From CAWAYR01 sp050250955 (GTDB lineage: Bacteria; Acidobacteriota; Vicinamibacteria; Vicinamibacterales; UBA2999), in contig JBFWNR010000005.1 of NCBI GenBank assembly GCA_050250955.1, positions 1-64,000 on the forward strand: 64,000 nucleotides of DNA, written 5' to 3'. Below, piece after piece: positions 57,657 through 64,000 of the stretch. The position numbers and the translations under genes were made by a program. The first letter of the stretch is position 1, and the number at the start of each line of letters is the position of its first letter. The notes under the pieces are model-generated. The model was not told the DNA's origin and made no database searches. It saw only the letters and a program-made list of their open reading frames with translations.

Positions 57657-59995
57657 TCGTCGCTCCCGCGCGGCTCGCCGTGGCGGCGGCGGCGATCGTC
57701 GTCGGCGTGGCGGCCGGCCATGTCGCCCGGCTGCCGACGACCCTCGAAGACATCGACTCGGTGAACTTCGCCCTGGGCGTGCGCGACTTCGATCCGGCGC
57801 AGCACCGCCCGCACCCGCCGGGCTATCCGCTCTACATCGCCCTCGGCAAGGCGTCGACGGCGGCGACCGCGGCGCTATGGCCGGCCGGCCGCGCCGATCG
57901 CGTCGAAGCCAGGGCGCTGGCGGTGCTGTCGCTCATCGGCGCCGTGCTGCTGGCCGGCTGGACGCCGCGCCTGTTCAGCGCGCTGGCCACCGGCGGCACC
58001 GATCGACTTGGACGCCCGCCGCTGACGCGCCGGGCGGTGCTCGCCACGCTGCTGGCCCTGACGGCGCCGTTGACGTGGTACATGGCGGCCCGGCCGATGA
58101 GCGACGTGCCCGGCCTGGCGGCGGCCGTCGCGGCGCTGGTCTGTCTCGGGCTGGCGTGGTGGCGGCAGCGCCCGGGGCCCGACGGCGACACGCGGCTCGA
58201 CGCCGCGGCGATGACGGCCTCCGGGCGGATGGTCGTTCTCGGCGCCCTGCTGGCGGGGTTCTCGATCGGGTTTCGATCCCAGACGCTGTGGCTCACGGCG
58301 CCGCTGCTCCTGCTCGTGCTGGCCGACCGCGTCGGGCGCGGCGTGGCCGGCGCGCTCCTCGGCGCGGCCGTCGCCTTCGCGGTCGGCGCGCTGGTCTGGG
58401 CGGTGCCCCTCGTGGTCGCCAGCGGCGGTCCGCAGGCCTATCTGGCGGCTCTCGGCAGCCAGGCTGGCGAGGACTTCGCCGGCGTCGAGATGCTCTACCT
58501 CAACCCGACGCCACGCCTGGCCGCGTTCGCGCTGCTCCGCACGTTCGTCTGGCCGTGGGACAGCGTGTGGTTGGCCGGGGTCGTGCTGACCCTGGCCGCG
58601 GCGGGTGGCCTCGTGCTCGTCGTCCGCGAACGCCGCACGCTGGCCGCGGTCGTCGCCGTCTCGGCGCCGTATCTCGCCTTCCATCTCGCCTTCCAGGACA
58701 CCACCTTCGCACGCTACGCGCTGCCGGTCGTCTGGCCGGTGGCGTTCCTCGCCGCCGTCGCCCTCGATGCCGCGGGCCGGCTCGGCGCCGTGGCCGCACT
58801 GGTCGTGGCGGCGTGGAGTCTCACGGTCGCCGTGCCGCGGTTGGACGCCTACGTGGCGCAGGGCAGCCCCACCGCGCGGCTGTTCGATCGTGTCACTGCG
58901 GCGGCGGCCGAGGCGCCGCCGGCCGCCGTCGTGGCGATGCACCAGTCGCTGCGGCGGCCGCTCGAGGCCGAACCGCGCCCGGTCGGGTCGCTGCTGCCGT
59001 CGCCGCCCCGCCGCGAGTGGCTCGAACTGGCGCGCCACTGGCAATCGGGCGCCAGCACGCCGATCTGGTTCCTGGCCGATCCGCGGCGGACCGATCTGGC
59101 GCTCGTCGACCCGCAGGCGCGGCAGGACGTCGAGCACTTCACCTGGGGCGTGGACAGCCTCTCGCTCGTCGGCGGCATGCGTCCGGCCGACGTCGCGTGG
59201 TACCGGATGGCGCCGCCCGGCTGGTTCCTGCGCGAGGGGTGGAGCCTCACCCCCGAGACCGCCGGCATGGCCAGGCTGATGGGGCAGGGGCCGCACCTGG
59301 CGCCGGTGCACGCCGGGGTGCGCCGCCGGCCTGACGCCGCCCGCCTGCTCGTCGGCGGGCGCCACCTCGGCGCCGAAGGCGATCCGCCGGTCGACTTCAC
59401 CGTGGCGATCGACGGCCGGCCGCTCGCGTCGTGGTCGCAGCCGCCGGGCTTCTTCGTGCGCGTCGTCGACGTCCCCGCCGGGGCCCTGGCCGGCGACGGT
59501 CCCTATGCCGACCTCACCATGGCGTCGAGGGCGCCCGGGGCGACGCCGGTGCCGACGGCCATCGAGCAGTTCGACCTGCAGTCGCCGGGCGTGACGATGT
59601 GGGCGTTCGGACGCGGTTTCCACGAGCCGGAACTCGACAACCAGCGCGGCCTGGCCTGGCGGTGGATGGGAGAGGAGGCGGTGATCGAAGTGCCGCAAGC
59701 CGCCGGCGACGTCACGCTGGTCGTGGTGGGCGAGTCGCCGCTCACCTACTTCGACGGCCCGTCGACGCTCGAGGTGTGGAGCGGCGACGCCCGTCTCGGC
59801 CGCGTCGAACTCTCCGGTGACTTCACGGTGCGCGTCGGCGTACTCGCGTCGCGGCTGGAAGCCGGCGGCGGGACGCTGCGGCTGACCACGACACAGACCT
59901 TCGCGCCGGCCGAGCGAGGCGGTTCCGACGATCGCCGCCGGCTCGGGCTCCGGTTGTTCTCTGTGGACCTGAGACCCGGCCTGCCAACGCGTTGA
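57653..59995 (+). CDS. large polytopic membrane protein, GT-C glycosyltransferase-like
   Basis: A 780-residue protein. The N-terminal two-thirds has about ten transmembrane helices and starts like GT-C/PMT-type glycosyltransferases: an acidic pair in the first loop (TLEDIDSVNFALGVRDFDPAQHRPHPPGYPLYIALGK) followed by multiple hydrophobic helices. The C-terminal ~250 residues are soluble and beta-rich (RRPDAARLLVGGRHLG; VTLVVVGESPLTYF), like carbohydrate-binding modules. A polyprenyl-sugar donor is inferred. The GTG overlaps larE. Confidence 0.75.
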   Translation: MIVAPARLAVAAAAIVVGVAAGHVARLPTTLEDIDSVNFALGVRDFDPAQHRPHPPGYPLYIALGKASTAATAALWPAGRADRVEARALAVLSLIGAVLLAGWTPRLFSALATGGTDRLGRPPLTRRAVLATLLALTAPLTWYMAARPMSDVPGLAAAVAALVCLGLAWWRQRPGPDGDTRLDAAAMTASGRMVVLGALLAGFSIGFRSQTLWLTAPLLLLVLADRVGRGVAGALLGAAVAFAVGALVWAVPLVVASGGPQAYLAALGSQAGEDFAGVEMLYLNPTPRLAAFALLRTFVWPWDSVWLAGVVLTLAAAGGLVLVVRERRTLAAVVAVSAPYLAFHLAFQDTTFARYALPVVWPVAFLAAVALDAAGRLGAVAALVVAAWSLTVAVPRLDAYVAQGSPTARLFDRVTAAAAEAPPAAVVAMHQSLRRPLEAEPRPVGSLLPSPPRREWLELARHWQSGASTPIWFLADPRRTDLALVDPQARQDVEHFTWGVDSLSLVGGMRPADVAWYRMAPPGWFLREGWSLTPETAGMARLMGQGPHLAPVHAGVRRRPDAARLLVGGRHLGAEGDPPVDFTVAIDGRPLASWSQPPGFFVRVVDVPAGALAGDGPYADLTMASRAPGATPVPTAIEQFDLQSPGVTMWAFGRGFHEPELDNQRGLAWRWMGEEAVIEVPQAAGDVTLVVVGESPLTYFDGPSTLEVWSGDARLGRVELSGDFTVRVGVLASRLEAGGGTLRLTTTQTFAPAERGGSDDRRRLGLRLFSVDLRPGLPTR

Positions 59996-60033
59996 CACTG
60001 CACGAGATCAGCCGCAAAATCGTGCGGTTTTCG

Positions 60034-60061
60034 TTGACAGTTCTGTGCAGGCTTGTTTACT
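60034..60061 (+). promoter_or_regulatory. sigma-70 promoter for pal
   Basis: A perfect -35 TTGACA (60034-60039) and TTTACT (60056-60061) are 16 bases apart. This is the only clear consensus -35 I found in the window; it gives a leader of about 120 bases before the pal ATG. Confidence 0.6.
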
Positions 60062-60189
60062 CTCCGTGGCGTCGTACCTCCCAGGCGACGCCCAGCGAGT
60101 TTCGATACGGTCTGAAGCGGGAGTGGTGCCGGCGCGGTCTCGTGCCGATACTGTCCTCGTTACGGACTGTCAGCCCCGCAGGAGACACC

Positions 60190-60771
60190 ATGATGCGTTT
60201 GCCCCGACGACACGCAGGGATTGCGACGATCCTCTGCTTCACGATCGCCCTGACGGCGGCTTCGTGCGCAAAGGCACCCCCCGAGCCGCCGCCGCCCCCG
60301 CCGCCGCCGCCGGTGGTGCCGCCGCCTCCTCCGCCGCCGCCGCCCCCCCCGCCGCCGCCGCCGCCGCCCCCGCCGCGGGTACCGACCGAGGACGAGATCT
60401 GGGCGGCCAAGACGGTCGATCAGCTCAACAAGGAGGGCGTGCTCGCCGACGTCTTCTTCGACCTCGACATGTATGGCATCCGTGAGGACGGCCGCGCGCC
60501 CCTGCAGCGCAACGCCGACTACCTGAAGCGGTGGCCGTCACTGCGCATCACCGTCGAAGGCCACTGCGACGAACGCGGCACGGCGGAGTACAACCTCAGC
60601 CTTGGCGAACGCCGCTCCAACGCCGTCAAGGGCTACCTGGTCAGCCTGGGTGTCGCCGCCGACCGCATCACGGTGATCAGCAAGGGCAAGGAAACGCCCT
60701 TCTGCACCGAGAGCAACGAGACCTGCTGGCAGCAGAACCGCCGCGGGCACTTCGTCATCACGGCGAAGTAA
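60190..60771 (+). CDS. pal: peptidoglycan-associated lipoprotein (OmpA domain)
   Basis: A 193-residue Pal-like outer-membrane lipoprotein. A lipobox (LTAASC) is followed by a polyproline stretch of about 30 residues (36-65) and the OmpA-type peptidoglycan-binding domain: DVFFDLDMYGIREDGRAPLQRNADYLKRWPSLRITVEGHCDERGTAEYNLSLGERRSNAVKGYLVSLGV (the G-H-x-D-x-x-G and N..L...R/A motifs). The very long polyproline spacer, coded by CCG/CCC repeats, is unusual and prone to length change. The ATG is preceded by aggag. A pair of ATG codons starts the frame. Confidence 0.92.
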   Translation: MMRLPRRHAGIATILCFTIALTAASCAKAPPEPPPPPPPPPVVPPPPPPPPPPPPPPPPPPPRVPTEDEIWAAKTVDQLNKEGVLADVFFDLDMYGIREDGRAPLQRNADYLKRWPSLRITVEGHCDERGTAEYNLSLGERRSNAVKGYLVSLGVAADRITVISKGKETPFCTESNETCWQQNRRGHFVITAK

Positions 60772-60787
60772 CGGTCGTCGCGCTTCG

Positions 60788-60821
60788 ACGCCGGGATCGG
60801 CCGCAGGGCCGGTCCCGGCGT
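60788..60821 (+). terminator. hairpin after pal
   Basis: A 15-bp stem with one G-T pair (ACGCCGGGATCGGCC with GGCCGGTCCCGGCGT) around a four-base loop, 16 bases after the pal stop. No T-run follows, so it may stabilise the 3' end or be a weak terminator. Confidence 0.6.
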
Positions 60822-60845
60822 TCGTGTGTACGGCGGTCGGCGGAT

Positions 60846-60946
60846 GGCAGAACTGAAGTTCTGCCCTACACGCGCCAACGAACGGCAGAACTGAAGTTCT
60901 GCCCTACATGCCGCAGCGAACGTAGGGCAGAACTTCAGTTCTGCCG
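60846..60946. repeat. three GGCAGAACTGAAGTTCTGCC palindromic repeats
   Basis: Three copies of a 20-base palindrome (9-bp stem GGCAGAACT/AGTTCTGCC) lie at 60846-60865, 60884-60903 and 60926-60945. The first two are followed by ctaca; the third is inverted and preceded by gtag. The unit spacing is about 38 bases. The third copy contains the pyrF stop codon. This repeat family is probably dispersed in the genome. Confidence 0.8.
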
Positions 60947-61648
60947 AGCGGCGATCTGGGCGGTGATGGTCTCGGCCGCCGCCCGCGGGTCCGACGCACC
61001 GGTGATCGGCCGGCCGATCACCAGATAGGTCGCACCGGCCCGGACGGCCTCGGCGGCACTCATCGTGCGGGCCTGGTCGTCGGTGCCGGCCGCGGCCGCC
61101 GCCCGGATTCCCGGCGTGACGATGGCAAACGCCCCGCATGCCTCGCGGATGGCGGCGGTCTCGAGCGGCGATGCCACCACGCCGTCCAGCCCCGATGCCT
61201 GCGCCAGCCGGGCGAGGCCCACGACCTGATCCATCACCGGCCGGGCGACGCCGACTTCCGCCAGGGCGGCGGCGTCGAGGCTGGTCAGCACCGTGACGCC
61301 GATGACCAGCGGTCGGGCGGCGCCGGCCTTGACGGCGGCGTCGCCGGCCGCGTCGGCGGCAGCGCGCATCATGGCGCTGCCCCCCGAACAGTGGACGTTC
61401 ACCATCCACGCCCCGGTGGCCACCGCCGCCGCGACGGCGCCGGCCACGGTGTTCGGGATGTCGTGGAACTTCAAGTCGAGGAACACCTTGTCGCCGCGGT
61501 CGGCCAGGGCGCGGACGACGGCCGGACCCTCGGCGGTGAACAGCTGCTTGCCGATCTTGAAGCCGCCGACGCCGCCCCGCAGCCGGTCGGCCAGGGCCAG
61601 GGCGCGGGCCGCGTCGGGCACGTCGAGGGCGACGAGGATCGGGTTCAT
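60935..61648 (-). CDS. pyrF: orotidine-5'-phosphate decarboxylase
   Basis: A 237-residue OMP decarboxylase, the last step of UMP synthesis. Motifs are PILVALDVPDAARAL, VGGFKIGKQLFTAEG, KVFLDLKFHDIPNTV (the DxKxxDI catalytic set), WMVNVHCSGGSAMM, and GVVASPLE with YLVIGRPITGASDP. The C-terminal residues ...AARQN and the stop are encoded by the third GGCAGAACT palindrome. The ATG at 61648 overlaps the pyrD stop. Confidence 0.96.
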   Translation of the reverse strand: MNPILVALDVPDAARALALADRLRGGVGGFKIGKQLFTAEGPAVVRALADRGDKVFLDLKFHDIPNTVAGAVAAAVATGAWMVNVHCSGGSAMMRAAADAAGDAAVKAGAARPLVIGVTVLTSLDAAALAEVGVARPVMDQVVGLARLAQASGLDGVVASPLETAAIREACGAFAIVTPGIRAAAAAGTDDQARTMSAAEAVRAGATYLVIGRPITGASDPRAAAETITAQIAARQN

Positions 61649-62583
61649 GCGTGTGCGGCGGCGCGCCTGGTCGTGTCGACCGCGCCGACCAGGTCCTGCA
61701 GGCGGGTCACCTGGTGGCGCCGCATGTAGTCGGCGATGCCGTCGAGCAGCTTGGCCCAGATGAACGGGTCGACGAAGTTGGCGGTGCCCACCTGCACCGC
61801 ATTGGCGCCGGCCAGCATGAACTCCAGCACGTCGCGGGCGTCCATGATCCCGCCCATGCCGATGATCGGGATCGCCACTTCCTGCCGGCACTCGTAGACC
61901 ATGCGGACGGCGATCGGCCGAATCGCCGGGCCGCTCAGGCCGCCGACGCCGTTGGACAGCTTCGGGGCCCGCTGCTCGACGTCGATCGCCATGGCCAGGA
62001 AGGTGTTGACCAGCGAGATGGCGTCGGCGCCGGCGTCCTCGGCGGCGCGCGCGAACGACGCCGGTGAGGTGACGTTGGGCGTCAGCTTGGGGATGACCGG
62101 CAGGCGCGTGACCTTGCGGACGGCGCTGACGACGCTGAAGGTGCCGTCGAGGCTGCACCCGAACTGGATCCCGCCCTCCTTGATGTTGGGGCAGGAGATG
62201 TTGAGCTCGAGGGCGGCCACGCCCTCCGCGTCCGAGAGGATGCGCGCCAGTTCGACGTACTCGTCCAGGGTCGAGCCGCAGATGTTGACGACGTTGCGGG
62301 CCCCCAGCTGGCGCAGCCGCGGCAGCTTCTCGGCGATGAAACGGTGCACGCCGATGCCCTGCAGGCCGATGGCGTTCAGCATGCCCGACGGGGTCTCGAC
62401 GATGCGCTCGGGTGGATGGCCCTGGCGCTCGGCCAGGAACAGGCCCTTGCTGACCACGCCGCCGAGCGTCGACAGGTCGACGACCTCCTCGTACTCGAGG
62501 CCGTAGCCGAAGCAGCCGCTGGCCGCCATCAGCGGGTTGGGCAGTTCGTAGCTGCCGATGCGCAGGGACAGGTCGAGGTCCAT
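61645..62583 (-). CDS. pyrD: dihydroorotate dehydrogenase, class 1B catalytic subunit
   Basis: A 312-residue FMN-containing PyrD. Motifs are LPNPLMAASGCFGYGLEY, VSKGLFLAERQGHPPERIVETPSGMLNAIGLQG, ALELNISCPNIKEGG (class 1 active-site Cys), PKLTPNV, VNTFLAMAID, IRPIAVRMVYECRQEVAIPIIGMGGIMDARDVLEFMLAGANAVQVGTA. With pyrK beside it, this is the NAD-dependent 1B type. It overlaps pyrF and follows pyrK by seven bases. Confidence 0.96.
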   Translation of the reverse strand: MDLDLSLRIGSYELPNPLMAASGCFGYGLEYEEVVDLSTLGGVVSKGLFLAERQGHPPERIVETPSGMLNAIGLQGIGVHRFIAEKLPRLRQLGARNVVNICGSTLDEYVELARILSDAEGVAALELNISCPNIKEGGIQFGCSLDGTFSVVSAVRKVTRLPVIPKLTPNVTSPASFARAAEDAGADAISLVNTFLAMAIDVEQRAPKLSNGVGGLSGPAIRPIAVRMVYECRQEVAIPIIGMGGIMDARDVLEFMLAGANAVQVGTANFVDPFIWAKLLDGIADYMRRHQVTRLQDLVGAVDTTRRAAAHA

Positions 62584-62590
62584 CGTCGGG

Positions 62591-63403
62591 CTAGTCCCAG
62601 GCCACCGCCGCGCCGTCGAACACCGGGCCGCCGATGCACGACCGCACGTAGCGGGTCTGACCGTCGTCCTGTGTCACCGGCACGACGCAGCTGTAGCAGC
62701 CGCCCAGCCCGCAGCCCATCGTGCGCTCCATCGACACCTCGCTCGGCTGGCCGTAGCGCGCCGCCAGTTTGGCCACCGCCGCCAGCATCGGCTCTGGCCC
62801 GCAGGCATAGACGGTGGTGAGAGCCGGCCCGTCGAGCGCCTGGAGCGACGCTTCCAGCGGACCGGTGATGCGGCCGGTGGTGCCCACGCTGCCGTCCTCG
62901 GTCGTGAGCACGAGATCGATGCCGAGCCGCTCGAAGAACTCCAGGTAGTAGAGCTCGCCGCCGGTCCGGGCGCCGTAGAACAGCGTGGTCGGCACCTCCA
63001 GCGCGACCAGTGCCTCGGCCAGCGTCGCAAACGGCGCCAGGCCGACGCCGCCGGCGACCATCCACGCCGCCCCGCTGGCCGGCGGATTGAACGGCAGCCC
63101 GAGCGGCCCCAGGCACGCCACCTCGTCGCCGGCTTCCAGATCGTAGAGCAGGCCGGTCGTGCGCCCGGCCCGCTTGTTGAGCACGCTGATCGCCCGCACC
63201 GTGCCGAGGTCGTCGCGCAGCACCTCGAAGACCGAGAACGGGCGGCGCAGCATCGGGTCGGTGCCGCGCGTGGTCTTCAGCATCACGAACTGGCCCGGCT
63301 CGGTGCGCGCGCCGACCTCGGGCGCCTGGAGGGTGAGCACGTTGTAGTCGCGCGACAGGCGCACGTTGGAGATCACGGCGGCGCGCACGTCGACCGGGGG
63401 CAT
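62591..63403 (-). CDS. pyrK: dihydroorotate dehydrogenase electron-transfer subunit
   Basis: A 270-residue PyrK that carries FAD and a [2Fe-2S] cluster and passes electrons from PyrD to NAD. FAD-binding DPMLRRPFSVFEV, NAD-binding VAGGVGLAPFATLAEAL and VYACGPEPMLAAVAKLA, and the cluster Cys in MGCGLGGCYSCVVPV plus a later Cys (VRSCIGGPV) are present. The start at MPPVDVRAAVISN is seven bases after a TAAAAT hexamer. It is the first gene of pyrK-pyrD-pyrF. Confidence 0.95.
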   Translation of the reverse strand: MPPVDVRAAVISNVRLSRDYNVLTLQAPEVGARTEPGQFVMLKTTRGTDPMLRRPFSVFEVLRDDLGTVRAISVLNKRAGRTTGLLYDLEAGDEVACLGPLGLPFNPPASGAAWMVAGGVGLAPFATLAEALVALEVPTTLFYGARTGGELYYLEFFERLGIDLVLTTEDGSVGTTGRITGPLEASLQALDGPALTTVYACGPEPMLAAVAKLAARYGQPSEVSMERTMGCGLGGCYSCVVPVTQDDGQTRYVRSCIGGPVFDGAAVAWD

Positions 63404-63410
63404 CGGGCTG

Positions 63411-63416
63411 ATTTTA
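63411..63416 (-). promoter_or_regulatory. -10 hexamer TAAAAT for pyrKDF
   Basis: TAAAAT on the minus strand ends seven bases before the pyrK ATG, a predicted leaderless transcript. Confidence 0.55.
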
Positions 63417-63458
63417 CTAGCGGCCAGGGGCCAGCGGCTAGCGGCTCGTGAGCGGCTT
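63417..63458. repeat. SGCCGCTAG-family intergenic repeat
   Basis: ctagcggccaggggccagcggctagcggctcgtgagcggct lies between pyrK and the TonB-receptor gene, in the same degenerate pattern as the other copies. Confidence 0.6.
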
Positions 63459-63483
63459 CGAACCCGGTCGGCGTCGAGCGCGT

Positions 63484-63489
63484 CATACT
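63484..63489 (+). promoter_or_regulatory. -10 hexamer CATACT for TonB-receptor gene
   Basis: CATACT is followed by six bases and a TTG at 63496, which supports that codon as start. It is weaker than the other copies. Confidence 0.35.
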
Positions 63490-63495
63490 TGGAGC

Positions 63496-64000
63496 TTGTT
63501 CGCCACCGTCGTCGCGCACTTGACAACCGCCGCCATCGTCGCGCTCGCCCAGCCGCCGGCCGGTGCCGCGCAGGCGCAGCCGCCGTTGGTGCGCGGCGTG
63601 GTGCTCGATGCCGAGACGCGCCTGCCGGTGGCCGGCGCGACGATCTCGGCCGGCGACGCCCGGGCGACCAGCGACGCCGACGGCCGCTTCGTCCTCGGCG
63701 CCGGTCCCGGGGCGCTGACGCTGATCGTCACCGCCCCGGCGTACTTCCCGCTCAGCGCCCCTGCCGACGTCGCCGCCGACCGCGGTCTCGAGGTCGAGCT
63801 GCTGCTCGCCCCCGACAGCCGCTTTGCGACTGCCGTGGACGTCGTGGCGCCGGCGCCGGCGGCGGCACCGGCGACCGAGGTCGTTGCGCCGGTGCAGGTG
63901 TTGCGCACTCCGGGGGCCCTCGACAACGTGTTCCGGACGCTGCAGACGCTGCCCGGGGTGAACGCCACCGAGGAGTTCGGCAGCCGGCTGGCGGTGCGCG
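63496..64000 (+). CDS. TonB-dependent receptor with carboxypeptidase-regulatory-like domain (partial)
   Basis: The N-terminal ~168 residues of an outer-membrane receptor that runs off the window end. After a signal-like start (FATVVAHLTTAAIVALAQ) comes a carboxypeptidase regulatory-like domain (VRGVVLDAETRLPVAGATISAG, ATSDADGRFVLGAGPGALTLIVTAPAYFP), then the linker and the beginning of the plug (LQTLPGVNATEEFGSRLAVR). This layout is typical of acidobacterial TonB receptors. The start codon is uncertain: TTG 63496 fits the CATACT-N6 arrangement and TTG 63520 is an alternative. The substrate is unknown. Confidence 0.85.
   Translation, partial: MFATVVAHLTTAAIVALAQPPAGAAQAQPPLVRGVVLDAETRLPVAGATISAGDARATSDADGRFVLGAGPGALTLIVTAPAYFPLSAPADVAADRGLEVELLLAPDSRFATAVDVVAPAPAAAPATEVVAPVQVLRTPGALDNVFRTLQTLPGVNATEEFGSRLAVR

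Noticed and set aside
60846..60946. Three regularly spaced palindromes as a mini CRISPR
   Set aside because: The third copy is inverted, the units are perfect palindromes of 20 bases, and the intervening segments are only about 18-22 bases.

Overview
The window is a 64 kb, roughly 70% G+C chromosomal segment. It is most likely from an acidobacterium, and I would guess the Vicinamibacteria. That placement is inferred from the gene set (an ECF-type sigma factor beside a Ser/Thr kinase, a Gld-like ABC transporter with a DUF4340 protein, an HSD10-like SDR, a TonB receptor with a carboxypeptidase-regulatory-like domain, the yebC-ruvCAB run), not from a search. Genes are tightly packed, with many 1-4 base stop/start overlaps.

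Layout. 1-1250: 3' end of a 23S rRNA gene, a spacer carrying a REP-like hairpin pair, 5S rRNA and a terminator. 1.3-9.3 kb: small housekeeping and stress genes (fluoride channel, Fpg/Nei glycosylase, Dus3-like tRNA dihydrouridine synthase with a lipocalin, TraB/GumN protein, cupin-tag pair) and a sigma factor/kinase/membrane-protein unit. 9.3-12.5 kb: membrane-anchored beta-lactamase-like hydrolase, a thioesterase and a methyltransferase. 12.6-16.6 kb: yebC-ruvC-ruvA-ruvB-fabH. 16.6-20 kb: a GNAT gene behind a possible sigma-54 promoter, queA, a deoxyhypusine-synthase-like gene and tRNA-Met. 20-27.5 kb: tilS-ftsH-folP-cdaA-cdaR-glmM (tRNA modification, proteolysis, folate, c-di-AMP, cell-wall precursor).

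27.6-34.5 kb: one long co-directional unit that starts with pdxJ and leads into a bacterial microcompartment (BMC) locus. It encodes a class II aldolase with a C-terminal encapsulation-peptide-like tail, one hexameric shell protein, three pentameric shell proteins, a small Cys-rich protein with an encapsulation-peptide-like N-terminus and a D-2-hydroxyacid dehydrogenase, followed by nth and a peptidyl-prolyl isomerase. No CoA-acylating aldehyde dehydrogenase or phosphotransacylase is visible nearby.

34.5-40 kb: a DUF72 gene preceded by an ArsC/Spx-like gene whose active-site Cys codon is an in-frame TGA followed by a perfect hairpin (a selenoprotein candidate), then queE, a cNMP-GGDEF protein, queC and an AlaX-type editing protein. 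40-44 kb: SDR, aldehyde dehydrogenase, NicO/UreH-like and UPF0324 transporters. 44-50.4 kb (minus strand): ABC ATPase, permease, GldG-like, DUF4340 and PBP4-type carboxypeptidase. 50.4-55.6 kb: penicillin-acylase-family hydrolase, then an ArsR/SmtB repressor with a Zn/Cd/Pb-type P-type ATPase. 55.6-60.8 kb: response regulator-PilZ protein, LysW-like Zn ribbon, LarE, a large membrane protein and Pal. 60.9-63.4 kb (minus strand): pyrK-pyrD-pyrF. From 63.5 kb: the start of a TonB-dependent receptor that runs off the end.

Two genome-wide themes stand out. First, most genes that begin transcription units have a TANNNT hexamer only 6-8 bases before the start codon, which predicts leaderless mRNAs. 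Second, the intergenic gaps hold several families of short palindromic or degenerate repeats.
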